Shown: in pieces, positions 25,744-33,435 of the stretch | Layout of the letters: every line of letters starts with the position of its first letter | Position numbering within the stretch: position 1 is the first letter of the stretch | NCBI GenBank assembly: GCA_012840925.1 | Contig: DUVS01000008.1 | Span: 22,155 to 86,154 of the forward strand | From: Bacillota bacterium | GTDB taxonomy: Bacteria; Bacillota; Limnochordia; Darwinibacteriales; DTU012 | Direction: 5' to 3' | Length of the DNA: 64,000 nucleotides | Program-made: the position numbers and the translations under genes | The notes under the pieces: generated by a model | Seen by the model: the letters and a program-made list of their open reading frames with translations, nothing else | Told to the model about the DNA's origin: nothing | Database searches by the model: none

Positions 25744-26616
25744 ATGAAAAAGGTTAGCGTGGGTGATATGGTCACGCGCCGTTCTTACGGCCAAGACATT
25801 GTGTTTTATGTTCGGCGCATCCTTGGCACCGATCCGCCTATTGCCCAGTTGATCGGTGTCAATGTCCGTCTCTTTGCTGACAGTCCGCTGGATGATCTGA
25901 TTGTCCTCGATTACCGGACTAAAGCGAGCGGCTCATCGGGATTAAAATCGATCATCTCCCAGATTATGCTGCAGCGGACCAAGCCAATACCACAGCAGAA
26001 CTACCGGTTGGAAGTAGTAAAGTCTGATTATGTACCTGTACCGGGCAAAGTGCTGCACGTGGATGGGGAAGAACACTATCTTAATCAATGCCTGGCCTTA
26101 TACCGCAATCTCAATGTCCCCGTCATTGGGCTGCATATTCCGGAGGCGGAACAACCGAAAAAGATTAGGCAGGTATTGGAGAAGTACCAACCAGATATCC
26201 TGGTGATCACAGGGCATGATGGATTACTGCGCAAGCAGAGCAACCGGGATTTTTTGATAAATTACCGCTCAAGCCAATACTTCGTGGAAACTGTGAAGCA
26301 AGCTCGTCTTTATGACTCCAATCGTGACGGGCTGGCAATTATTGCCGGCGCCTGTCAAAGCCATTTTGAATCGTTGATCGAGGCCGGAGCAAATTTTGCC
26401 AGTGCCCCTGAACGGGTTATGATCCACTGTTATGATCCGGTTTTTGTCGCGGAAAAATTGGCCTACACACCTTTTACCCAGGTGGTTAATCTGCCTGAGC
26501 TGTTTTATACCACCATCAGCGGTAAAGATGGCATTGGAGGTATTGAAACCCGCGGCAAGCTGAGGCAGGGTTTCCCTCGGATTGAGTCATGGCTGCCCAC
26601 AGAGTCCTATACTTGA
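25744..26616 (+). CDS. yabG: Sporulation-specific cysteine protease YabG
   Basis: YabG is a peptidase U57 that processes spore coat or cortex-related proteins during sporulation. The 290-residue protein starts with an SH3-like KVSVGDMVTRRSYGQDIVFYV and contains VITGHDG and IIAGACQSHFES. His158 and Cys204 are candidates for the catalytic pair by analogy with the known His/Cys residues of the family. The start ATG 25744 follows GCGGAGGTG. The frame extends upstream into the terminator and is not used. Its place after rsmA and before veg is conserved. Confidence 0.95.
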   Translation: MKKVSVGDMVTRRSYGQDIVFYVRRILGTDPPIAQLIGVNVRLFADSPLDDLIVLDYRTKASGSSGLKSIISQIMLQRTKPIPQQNYRLEVVKSDYVPVPGKVLHVDGEEHYLNQCLALYRNLNVPVIGLHIPEAEQPKKIRQVLEKYQPDILVITGHDGLLRKQSNRDFLINYRSSQYFVETVKQARLYDSNRDGLAIIAGACQSHFESLIEAGANFASAPERVMIHCYDPVFVAEKLAYTPFTQVVNLPELFYTTISGKDGIGGIETRGKLRQGFPRIESWLPTESYT

Positions 26617-26658
26617 CAAAAACTGGAGAAAAAAAGCACGAAAATGTAAATTTCCACC

Positions 26659-26687
26659 TTGACACAGGCTTTGGTTCTTGATACAAT
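26659..26687 (+). promoter_or_regulatory. Sigma-A promoter P1 of veg
   Basis: TTGACA (26659-26664), a 17-nt spacer and TACAAT (26682-26687). Confidence 0.85.
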
Positions 26688-26694
26688 ATTTTGT

Positions 26695-26723
26695 TTGACA
26701 AGCACTGGACACTGTAGTATAAT
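26695..26723 (+). promoter_or_regulatory. Sigma-A promoter P2 of veg (perfect consensus)
   Basis: TTGACA (26695-26700), a 17-nt spacer and TATAAT (26718-26723) form a perfect consensus promoter 36 bp downstream of P1. The B. subtilis veg promoter is also known as very strong. Confidence 0.92.
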
Positions 26724-26754
26724 TAACTTAGCACACTTCAAAAGGAAGGTGAAG

Positions 26755-27048
26755 GTGAGCATAGTGCCAACAAATACCAATCCTTTGGAGCAGATTAAGC
26801 TCAACCTGGATGCTTGTGTTGGTAAGAAGATCAGACTCAAGGCAAACAAAGGACGTAAGAAAGTTGTGGAAGCAGAAGGCATCCTTGAGAACACTTACCC
26901 TAACATCTTCGTGATTAGGTTGGATAAATCCAGTGCTATCAAAAGGCTTTCTTACACGTATGCAGACATTTTGACTCAGACTGTTGAACTGACTGTTGAC
27001 AATCACCGGATTGGAGTCGCCGCTTGTGGCACAGCTGAAGGTATGTAA
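26755..27048 (+). CDS. veg: Veg protein
   Basis: Veg is a small, highly expressed Firmicutes protein (linked to biofilm gene expression in B. subtilis). The core sequence ACVGKKIRLKANKGRKKVVEAEGILENTYPNIFVIRLD is typical, with a following KRLSYTYADILT. Several in-frame GTG codons (26749, 26755, 26764) could start translation. AAGGAAGG lies 5 nt before 26755 and AAGGTGA lies 6 nt before 26764, so the N-terminus is uncertain by three residues. Two strong tandem promoters precede it and a terminator follows, so it is a monocistronic unit. Confidence 0.93.
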   Translation: MSIVPTNTNPLEQIKLNLDACVGKKIRLKANKGRKKVVEAEGILENTYPNIFVIRLDKSSAIKRLSYTYADILTQTVELTVDNHRIGVAACGTAEGM

Positions 27049-27060
27049 CAAACTGTATTA

Positions 27061-27105
27061 AAAAGCATCGTTAAGCATCACCGATCGAAAACGGTGCTTT
27101 TTTTT
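27061..27105 (+). terminator. Terminator after veg
   Basis: aaagcatcg pairs with cggtgcttt (one G-U pair), with an alternative inner stem caccg/cggtg. A run of eight T residues follows. Confidence 0.85.
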
Positions 27106-27146
27106 TATGCCCGTTCATAGTTTTTCTATTGAGAGGGCGTGAAAGC

Positions 27147-28412
27147 ATGCTGGGCAGAAAGAAAAACTTCAAGTTGGGGGCACGGGTTCTCAAACTGGGA
27201 TCCCGCGGCAGTGATGTGGGCCAGCTGCAGCAAAGGTTGAAGGATTTTGGTTATGAACCGGGTCCGGTTGATCATATTTTTGGCTATTTGACTCAAGAAG
27301 CGCTCCAGTTTTTTCAGCGCGATTACCGGCTTAAAATCGACGGCATTGCCGGTGAGGAAGTGTTTGCCTTGCTTAACCAGGCAAAACTGCCCATCACCCG
27401 CCGGGTGCATGTTGTCCAACCGGGCGAAACCTTAAGCAGTATTGCCGGACAATACCACGTGGGCCCCGAAGCCTTTTTTGATCATCACAAAAAGGACATA
27501 TACCCGGGCCAGCAGCTGATTTTCTATGACCGGGAAGTGTGGGGAGTGCTGGGAGAGGGCATTCAGGCCCAAGAATCCTTCGCTGTCAATCAAGAACTGA
27601 TGACCGGGGTGTTTTTTTCCATGAACCCAGAACAGGGAGTCCCCCGTTTCGTCCAGGCCATCAAGTGCCCAAAGATTGCCCAGATTGTATTTGACGATGC
27701 TGAACAGCTGATCAGCATCCACACCATCTTGACCAGGCGGAAAATGCGGAAAAGTTTCCTCCAGTTATGTCGGGAACTTGTGGCCAAAGCAGATGGGATT
27801 TGGCTTGGGTGGGAGCACATTTCCCGGGTTGACGGCTACCGGTATTTTAAGCTTTTACGTGCTGTAAAAAGACAGATCGGAGCCCGCCGCCTGATTATCA
27901 CCCTAACCTGGGAAATGCCCCGCTGGAACCTTCTCGGCGGCATAGACTTTGCTGCGGTCAGCAGAATTGTGGACCAGGTTGTGGTGAAACTGCCGCTGCC
28001 GGAATGGAACAATCCAATTCTGGACAAAAGTCGGTATGAGCAGGCGCTCCACCGGATGCTGAATTATGTGCCGGCATACAAAATTCTATTGGCGGTACCG
28101 GTTTATGCGTTAATGTGGAATCAGGCAGAACCTGACACCTGGCAGCGGCTCAGTTATGGCGAAGCCATGGCCAGAACTTTCCGCCACGGGGCACGGCTGG
28201 AGGCAGACAGTCAGGGCAAATCCTTTTACCGGTTTTTTCATCAACAAGCGGAGTGGCTGTTAAGGATCTCATCTTTGGAACAGTTGAATCAAATCCTGGC
28301 CTTGGCCAATCGTTACAATCTAGCCGGCATTGTCATCGACCGCATCGGTGAGGAAGATCAGCGGTTCTGGGCCAGGATCCGGAACCACTTCAGCATCAAC
28401 AGAAATCTGTAA
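27147..28412 (+). CDS. Peptidoglycan-binding + LysM + GH18-like protein (spore envelope type)
   Basis: The 421-residue protein begins with a peptidoglycan-binding helical repeat (17-76, LGSRGSDVGQLQQRLKDFGY...GIAGEEV). A LysM domain follows (about 87-127, VVQPGETLSSIAGQY). The rest resembles the GH18 fold of spore lytic enzymes such as YaaH/SleL. At the expected DGxxxDxE active-site motif it reads DGIWLGWE (216-223): Glu223 is kept but the preceding Asp is Gly. There is no signal peptide, which suits a coat or cortex protein packaged during sporulation. The start is ATG 27147; TTG 27129 is an alternative. It may be a binding protein or a weakened hydrolase. Confidence 0.82.
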   Translation: MLGRKKNFKLGARVLKLGSRGSDVGQLQQRLKDFGYEPGPVDHIFGYLTQEALQFFQRDYRLKIDGIAGEEVFALLNQAKLPITRRVHVVQPGETLSSIAGQYHVGPEAFFDHHKKDIYPGQQLIFYDREVWGVLGEGIQAQESFAVNQELMTGVFFSMNPEQGVPRFVQAIKCPKIAQIVFDDAEQLISIHTILTRRKMRKSFLQLCRELVAKADGIWLGWEHISRVDGYRYFKLLRAVKRQIGARRLIITLTWEMPRWNLLGGIDFAAVSRIVDQVVVKLPLPEWNNPILDKSRYEQALHRMLNYVPAYKILLAVPVYALMWNQAEPDTWQRLSYGEAMARTFRHGARLEADSQGKSFYRFFHQQAEWLLRISSLEQLNQILALANRYNLAGIVIDRIGEEDQRFWARIRNHFSINRNL

Positions 28413-28499
28413 AGGTTGTCACTTTGCAACTCAGCTTTGGTTACTTTGTAACATCTTTTTGGACGATGTGTCATATATATAACTGAATTGTGGCGTAAG

Positions 28500-28538
28500 C
28501 ACAAGGGGTAAACATAAGGGGTAAATACAAGGGGGGAA
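28500..28538 (+). repeat. Three tandem 13-bp repeats in the leader of the SipL-like gene
   Basis: Units cacaaggggtaaa, cataaggggtaaa and tacaaggggggaa follow each other without gaps. Each contains a Shine-Dalgarno-like AAGGGG, and the last serves the start codon at 28543. Upstream, TCATATATATAAC (about 28481-28493) resembles the -10 of mother-cell sigma factors, at low confidence. Confidence 0.75.
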
Positions 28539-28542
28539 CAAA

Positions 28543-30138
28543 ATGAGTCTCAACATAAAAGAAGAAGTTTTACATGTGGAGAGTCTGGTAGGTGAGAATT
28601 CAGCCCAAGCGGTACTCCAGACAACACTGGATCTGTCAGGATCAGCTCCCAGTATCGGCAGGATCGTCTGGATCAAACCAACAGCCATAGTCAGCGATGC
28701 AGCGGCAGCCACAGATAAAGTCAATTTAGAGGGGTACATTGATCTGAAACTAGTCTATGTTGCGGAAGACTTCGATGGTGAACCGCCAAATTATCAAGTG
28801 GTCTCATACCGTCAGGCAATTACCTTCAGCGATTATGTAGAGGTCATTGGTGCGGAAGAAGGGATGCTGGTCCAAGCCAAGGCCGAGCTTTTGGGCCTGG
28901 AATGGGCGCTGAAGTCCGACCAGAGGACAGTGGACGTAGATGTACTGGTGCAGTTCTCTGCAAGGGTAAAAAAGCAGCATTGCATTCAAGCCGTCACAAA
29001 TGCCAGCGTCAAGCCACCAAAGAAACTGGCAGTCGAAGAAGGTGTTTTTACGATCCAATCCATGTTGAAGACCGCCACTACTGCATTGAGTGTGGAGCGA
29101 GAGTTGGCAGTGGAAACGGAAGATCAGATCAAATTTGTTTTGAACGCACAAGTCAAACCTCGGATCGAAGCGACTCAAGTTGAACAAAACCAGATTACCC
29201 TATCCGGCAATCTTGATCTGCATCTAATCTATCTGAATGAAGAGAGTCATATTCAATCCTGGGCCTATCCAAGAGCATTCCCATTCACGGTCAGTGTTCC
29301 AAACGATACCAAGACTGCAGAAATTGCCGTGAGGCCAGAAGTCATGGCTGATCTGAAAGTAGACGCAAATCTGGCAAACAACAGCTTTTCTCTAGCCGGC
29401 GATCTGCGGTTTAAACTGGATCTGTATGAGTCGAAACAAATCCGGATTGTTAATGCCTTGACCGGATCCGGAGGTCTGGTCGTTGAAAGCCGGACCGAAA
29501 CCGTGATGCTTGATAATGTAGTGAATGAGAAAAGCCAACAAGCGGCAGCCCAAGGTGTCATCGAACTGACCAGTAATTATCCGCCGATCAGAGAAATTGT
29601 TGTTTCTGAAGGCAAAGTGGTCAACGTGGATTACCGTGTCGACGATGATAAAGTCTTTGTTGAAGGGGCAATCAGTATCGATGTCACATATCTTGCCCAT
29701 ACAGAAGACGAACATAAACCGTTGTACAGGGCGTCCTTCAGCAATGCGGTGCCGTTTCAACAGGTGATTGCCATTGGCGGGGTTCAGCCGGGCATGGTTG
29801 CGGAGCTGGACATTGATGTTGTGCAGATTAATCTCGATCTTATCAACCGGGAGACCATTGAGGCAGATATTACCTACCGGAGCCAGCTGAAGGTGATTGA
29901 GCCAGTGCAGCGAGATATTGTGGTTGAGGCCGTGGAAGTGCCGCCGCTGGAAGAAGATCCGCCTACGATCACCTATGTATTCGTCCATGAGACTGATACC
30001 TTATGGAAATTGTCACGGCAGTATCATACCTCTTTGGAGGCGATCCTTGAGGCCAACTCATGGCTGCGGGAGCGGGAGCCGATGCGGCTTCTGCCGGGAG
30101 ATAAACTCTGCATCCCCCGGAAGACCTTGACGGCATAG
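28543..30138 (+). CDS. SipL-like spore morphogenetic protein (DUF3794/SPOCS repeats + LysM)
   Basis: The 531-residue protein has three or more SPOCS (DUF3794) beta-rich units (about 5-130, 155-280 and 310-460). Each has a recognisable V-G---Q----LDL and Y-V--------P--- pattern. A C-terminal LysM domain (about 478-528, VFVHETDTLWKLSRQYHTSLEAILEAN) follows. This is the architecture of C. difficile SipL, which binds SpoIVA and directs coat assembly around the forespore; the same role is inferred here. No signal peptide is present, as expected for a mother-cell protein. A tandem-repeat leader precedes it and a terminator follows. Confidence 0.88.
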   Translation: MSLNIKEEVLHVESLVGENSAQAVLQTTLDLSGSAPSIGRIVWIKPTAIVSDAAAATDKVNLEGYIDLKLVYVAEDFDGEPPNYQVVSYRQAITFSDYVEVIGAEEGMLVQAKAELLGLEWALKSDQRTVDVDVLVQFSARVKKQHCIQAVTNASVKPPKKLAVEEGVFTIQSMLKTATTALSVERELAVETEDQIKFVLNAQVKPRIEATQVEQNQITLSGNLDLHLIYLNEESHIQSWAYPRAFPFTVSVPNDTKTAEIAVRPEVMADLKVDANLANNSFSLAGDLRFKLDLYESKQIRIVNALTGSGGLVVESRTETVMLDNVVNEKSQQAAAQGVIELTSNYPPIREIVVSEGKVVNVDYRVDDDKVFVEGAISIDVTYLAHTEDEHKPLYRASFSNAVPFQQVIAIGGVQPGMVAELDIDVVQINLDLINRETIEADITYRSQLKVIEPVQRDIVVEAVEVPPLEEDPPTITYVFVHETDTLWKLSRQYHTSLEAILEANSWLREREPMRLLPGDKLCIPRKTLTA

Positions 30139-30152
30139 GCTTTGAATAACGG

Positions 30153-30181
30153 AAATGGGTCGCACCGACCCATTTTAATTT
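30153..30181 (+). terminator. Terminator after the SipL-like gene
   Basis: The stem aaatgggtcg/cgacccattt (10 bp, 3-nt loop) is followed by TAATTT. Confidence 0.85.
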
Positions 30182-30238
30182 GCCAAAAAAGGGCAATACT
30201 ATGACGGCACAAGTCTGACTAACAGAGGAGGTAATTAA

Positions 30239-30670
30239 ATGCTGGCATTGCTGGCAGCAGCTGTTTCCGGTGTTGCCATGGCAATTCAAGGTTCATTAAA
30301 CACGGCTTTGAGCAAAAAAATTGGCCTTGTGCCGGGAACCTTTATCGTCCATCTGGTGGGAACCGGGTTCGCCCTCGTGCTGCTGTTGTTTGGCGTGGGC
30401 AAATCACAGTGGGAGATGCTAAAGCAGGTGCCCTGGTATAATTTCATTGGCGGGATTCTTGGTGTGGGAATTGTGTATGGAGTGATGGTAAGTATTGAGA
30501 AAACCGGAGTGGCAGCGGCGACTACTGCCATTATTGTCGGTCAGGTATCCATGGCTGCTCTTGTTGATCATCTGGGTTTGTTTGGCCTGGAGCCGATTCC
30601 ATTTAACTGGTGGAAAGGGATCGGGATTGGATTAATGGCTGTAAGTGCCTGGCTGCTTTTACACCGGTGA
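30239..30670 (+). CDS. YdcZ-type DMT-superfamily membrane protein
   Basis: The 143-residue protein has about five membrane segments and matches the short DMT transporter family DUF606/YdcZ. The family-like features are MAIQGSLNTALSKKIGLVPGTFIVHLVGT and the later GVAAATTAIIVGQVSMAALVDHLGLFG. Such half-size transporters probably work as dimers; the substrate is unknown. A GAGGAGG precedes the ATG. It lies alone between the SipL-like gene and ispE. Confidence 0.88.
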   Translation: MLALLAAAVSGVAMAIQGSLNTALSKKIGLVPGTFIVHLVGTGFALVLLLFGVGKSQWEMLKQVPWYNFIGGILGVGIVYGVMVSIEKTGVAAATTAIIVGQVSMAALVDHLGLFGLEPIPFNWWKGIGIGLMAVSAWLLLHR

Positions 30671-30742
30671 AAAACGATCCACCAATAAATGCAGGAAAAT
30701 TCACCCACATGCTGAATAATTGTAACGTAATGGGGTGAATAC

Positions 30743-31606
30743 ATGCGGTCAATTGTGGTCAAAGCCCATGGCAAGATCAACCTAAGCCTGGATGTGATCG
30801 GGCGCTACAGCAATGGTTATCATCAGATTCGCAGTGTGATGCAGTCGATTAGTCTCGCAGACAAACTAACGGTTGTGAGGACAGATACGGGGCTGGACTT
30901 ACAGACTAGCATCAACATGGCGCCAACCCATGAAAACTTGGCCTATCAAGCGGCGGAGCTGTTTTTCAAAGCGGCGCAGCTTAGATGGGGCGCGAAGATC
31001 TTATTGGAAAAGAACCTGCCGATAGCAGCAGGTCTAGCTGGGGGCAGTGCTGATGCAGCTGCCGTATTATGGGCATTGAATCAGCTGTATCAAGCCCCGT
31101 TTAGTTTGCCTGAGCTTAAGAAACTAGCTGTGCAGCTAGGTGCCGATGTAGCCTTTTGCCTTCAAGGGGGAACCTTGTTAGCGGAAGGTATCGGGGATCA
31201 ACTCACTGAACTCCCACCAATTGGCCATTTTGAATTCGTCCTGGTAAAGCCCAATCCTGCAATCAGTACAAGAGCAGTTTATCAAGCCTTGAACCCAAGT
31301 ACTTTCGGTGATCGCTATACCAGCAGACTTGTTCAAGCACTGCAGGAGGGACAAGATATAACTTGTTGTTTTGGCAACGCCTTGGAATCAATCAGCACAG
31401 AGTTGGTTCCGGAGATTGGCTTATGGCGGGAACGACTGGTACAAGCCGGAGCGAAAGCCAGTTTCATGTCCGGCAGCGGCCCGACAGTGGTCGGCGTTTT
31501 CACTTCATCAAAGTTGGCCGAAGGGTTTGTTCAGCTTTGGCAGGGTCAGTGCTGGATGACGATCACTCAACCATGGACTGTCGGGATCTCAGTTGTAAAG
31601 GAATAG
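30743..31606 (+). CDS. ispE: 4-diphosphocytidyl-2-C-methyl-D-erythritol kinase
   Basis: IspE is the GHMP kinase of the non-mevalonate (MEP) isoprenoid pathway. The 287-residue protein has KAHGKINLSLDVIGRYSNGYHQI, the ATP loop LPIAAGLAGGSADAAAVL, and the C-terminal SGSGPTVVGVF. The next gene starts 13 bp later. The ispE-purR neighbourhood is the same as in B. subtilis except for the inserted MobA-like gene. Confidence 0.97.
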   Translation: MRSIVVKAHGKINLSLDVIGRYSNGYHQIRSVMQSISLADKLTVVRTDTGLDLQTSINMAPTHENLAYQAAELFFKAAQLRWGAKILLEKNLPIAAGLAGGSADAAAVLWALNQLYQAPFSLPELKKLAVQLGADVAFCLQGGTLLAEGIGDQLTELPPIGHFEFVLVKPNPAISTRAVYQALNPSTFGDRYTSRLVQALQEGQDITCCFGNALESISTELVPEIGLWRERLVQAGAKASFMSGSGPTVVGVFTSSKLAEGFVQLWQGQCWMTITQPWTVGISVVKE

Positions 31607-31619
31607 AGGTGGCACATTA

Positions 31620-32372
31620 ATGCAAGTCGATGCGATAGTCCTTGCAGGTGCGAAAAACGATGGTAAATTACAGGAAGTCAGTTCCAGCCCTTACGAAGCG
31701 CTAATCCTGATCAATGACAAGCCGATGGTGAGCTATGTAGTTGAGGCTCTGAGAAACTCGGCCCAGGTAAACAGGATTGTTGTGGTCGGCTATGCCGAGT
31801 TTAAGGAGTACATGGATGACGGTGTCGTTTTGCTGGAATGCGGCCAGTCTCTGGTGGAAAACATTGAAATTGGCATGGACTATCTGGGGGCGGAAAATCA
31901 TGTGCTGGTTGTGACTTCCGATATTCCCATGCTGACTTCTGCAGCAGTTGATGATTTCCTTACCCGCTGCCGGGACCATACTCAAGATTTGTTTTATCCG
32001 ATTGTCAGCAAGGAAGTGAATGAAGCTGTCTACCCTGGTGTGGGGCGGACATATGTGAAGATAAAAGATGGTACATTTACAGGCGGTAATATGGTGTTGG
32101 TTGCACCCAAATTTATCCAAGAATCCCAGCAAGTGATTCATCGAGTGGTAGCGCTGCGGAAAAAACCGTTTGAGATTGTCAAACTACTGGGTTTCCGAAT
32201 CCTGATCAAGTTTATTTTCCGCTGTCTTACCATTGCGGAGGTTGAACGAAGAGTCAAGCATCTTTTTGGAATCAATGCCAAAGCGGTTATTACCTCGTAT
32301 CCTCAGATCGGCACCGATGTGGACAAACCCAGTGATTGGGAGCTGGCTCAAAGGATCCTAAGCCAGCAGTAA
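31620..32372 (+). CDS. MobA-like NTP transferase domain protein
   Basis: The 250-residue protein has a nucleotidyltransferase fold with a modified N-terminal loop (DAIVLAGAKNDGKLQEVSSSPYEALILINDKPMVSYVVEAL). It also has a metal-site TSDIPMLT with the expected Asp. The usual LAGGxxxRMG signature is altered to LAGAKNDGKL. The sugar or cofactor it activates cannot be told. The long C-terminal part has hydrophobic helices (LLGFRILIKFIFRCLT). It lies between ispE and purR and is likely co-transcribed with both. Confidence 0.82.
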   Translation: MQVDAIVLAGAKNDGKLQEVSSSPYEALILINDKPMVSYVVEALRNSAQVNRIVVVGYAEFKEYMDDGVVLLECGQSLVENIEIGMDYLGAENHVLVVTSDIPMLTSAAVDDFLTRCRDHTQDLFYPIVSKEVNEAVYPGVGRTYVKIKDGTFTGGNMVLVAPKFIQESQQVIHRVVALRKKPFEIVKLLGFRILIKFIFRCLTIAEVERRVKHLFGINAKAVITSYPQIGTDVDKPSDWELAQRILSQQ

Positions 32373-32388
32373 AGTCAGGAGGTGGGCT

Positions 32389-33201
32389 ATGCGCCGGAGT
32401 CACCGCATTGCAATTATAACCAAAATTCTTAGTGAGCATCCCCATCAGCTGTTCTCCTTATCCGATTTCGCCCAGATGTTTGGAGCAGCAAAGTCAACCC
32501 TCAGTGAAGACCTGGCAGTGATCAAAGAAGCGTTTGCCGAGAAGGAGCTGGGAAAGGTTGAAACGCTGCCCGGAGCGGCCGGGGGAGTGCGGTATGTGCC
32601 AAAGTTATCCCGCACTGAGTTGTTCACACGCATTGATCGGCTCTGCCAGAAGCTTTCGGACCCCGGACGAATTCTTCCTGGCGGATTTCTTTATCTAAGT
32701 GACCTGACTTCTGATCCCGTAGTGATTCGTGAGATTGGTGAAATATTTGCCGCGTATTTCGCCGGTTTGGATCCTCAGTATATCGTAACGGTGGAGACAA
32801 GCGGAATTCCATTGGCATTAGCCACGGCCCATTACTTGAATGTCCCCATGGTGGTTGTGCGCCGGATCTCACAAGTCAGTGAGGGTTCTGTTGTTACGGT
32901 CAACTATGTTGCCGGATCTTCACAGCGGATCCAGACCATGTCCCTTGCCCGGAGAGCTTTGCCTGTCGGTTCGCGGGTGCTGCTGGTGGATGATTTCATG
33001 CGGGCTGGAGGCACACTGCGGGGACTGGCAGAGCTAATGGCAGAATTTGAGTCGCAAGTGGTGGGGACCGGCGTTCTAATCGAAATGGAACAACCCTCAG
33101 CGAAGCTGGTGGAGGATTATGTGTCCTTTATCAGTCTGGAGCAGATTGATTCAACCAATCAGGTTGTCAAAGCAGAACCTGCCCCTTGGATTAAGCCCTA
33201 G
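32389..33201 (+). CDS. purR: Purine operon repressor PurR
   Basis: PurR of Gram-positive bacteria represses purine genes and is released by PRPP. The 270-residue protein has a winged-helix N-terminal domain (1-75, ITKILSEHPHQLFSLSDFAQMFGAAKSTLSEDLAVIKEAF). It is followed by a phosphoribosyltransferase-type domain with the PRPP loop VLLVDDFMRAGGT (about 200-212). A good AGGAGG precedes the ATG. In B. subtilis yabJ-spoVG follow; here a terminator and an accessory block follow. Confidence 0.96.
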   Translation: MRRSHRIAIITKILSEHPHQLFSLSDFAQMFGAAKSTLSEDLAVIKEAFAEKELGKVETLPGAAGGVRYVPKLSRTELFTRIDRLCQKLSDPGRILPGGFLYLSDLTSDPVVIREIGEIFAAYFAGLDPQYIVTVETSGIPLALATAHYLNVPMVVVRRISQVSEGSVVTVNYVAGSSQRIQTMSLARRALPVGSRVLLVDDFMRAGGTLRGLAELMAEFESQVVGTGVLIEMEQPSAKLVEDYVSFISLEQIDSTNQVVKAEPAPWIKP

Positions 33202-33222
33202 CGCCCAGCAGGGCTTTTCTTT
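33193..33222 (+). terminator. Terminator after purR
   Basis: The stem aagccct/agggctt with an inner gc/gc pair is followed by TTTCTTTTT. The left arm overlaps the purR stop codon. Confidence 0.85.
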
Positions 33223-33435
33223 TTGGCAGCAAAAGACAGAAAATTGCAAAATCATACAACCCTTCTGCAGGCTCAATCTGGCTGTAAACATTATCACATT
33301 ATTACTTAACATTTATCCATTTATTTTTTCCAGTCTGGGTGTTAAGATACAGTTGCAATAATCAATTTACCTGGTAACCTTTTCCGCAACCGCACAGAGC
33401 TGAACACCTCCGGAGAAACAAAAGGAGTATATTCG

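Noticed and set aside
26613..26641. A third veg promoter starting at TTGACA 26613
   Set aside because: No -10-like hexamer lies at 15-19 nt.
29392..29988. Antisense ORF (198 codons) opposite the SipL-like gene
   Set aside because: Shadow frame with no RBS; the plus-strand gene has clear repeated domains.
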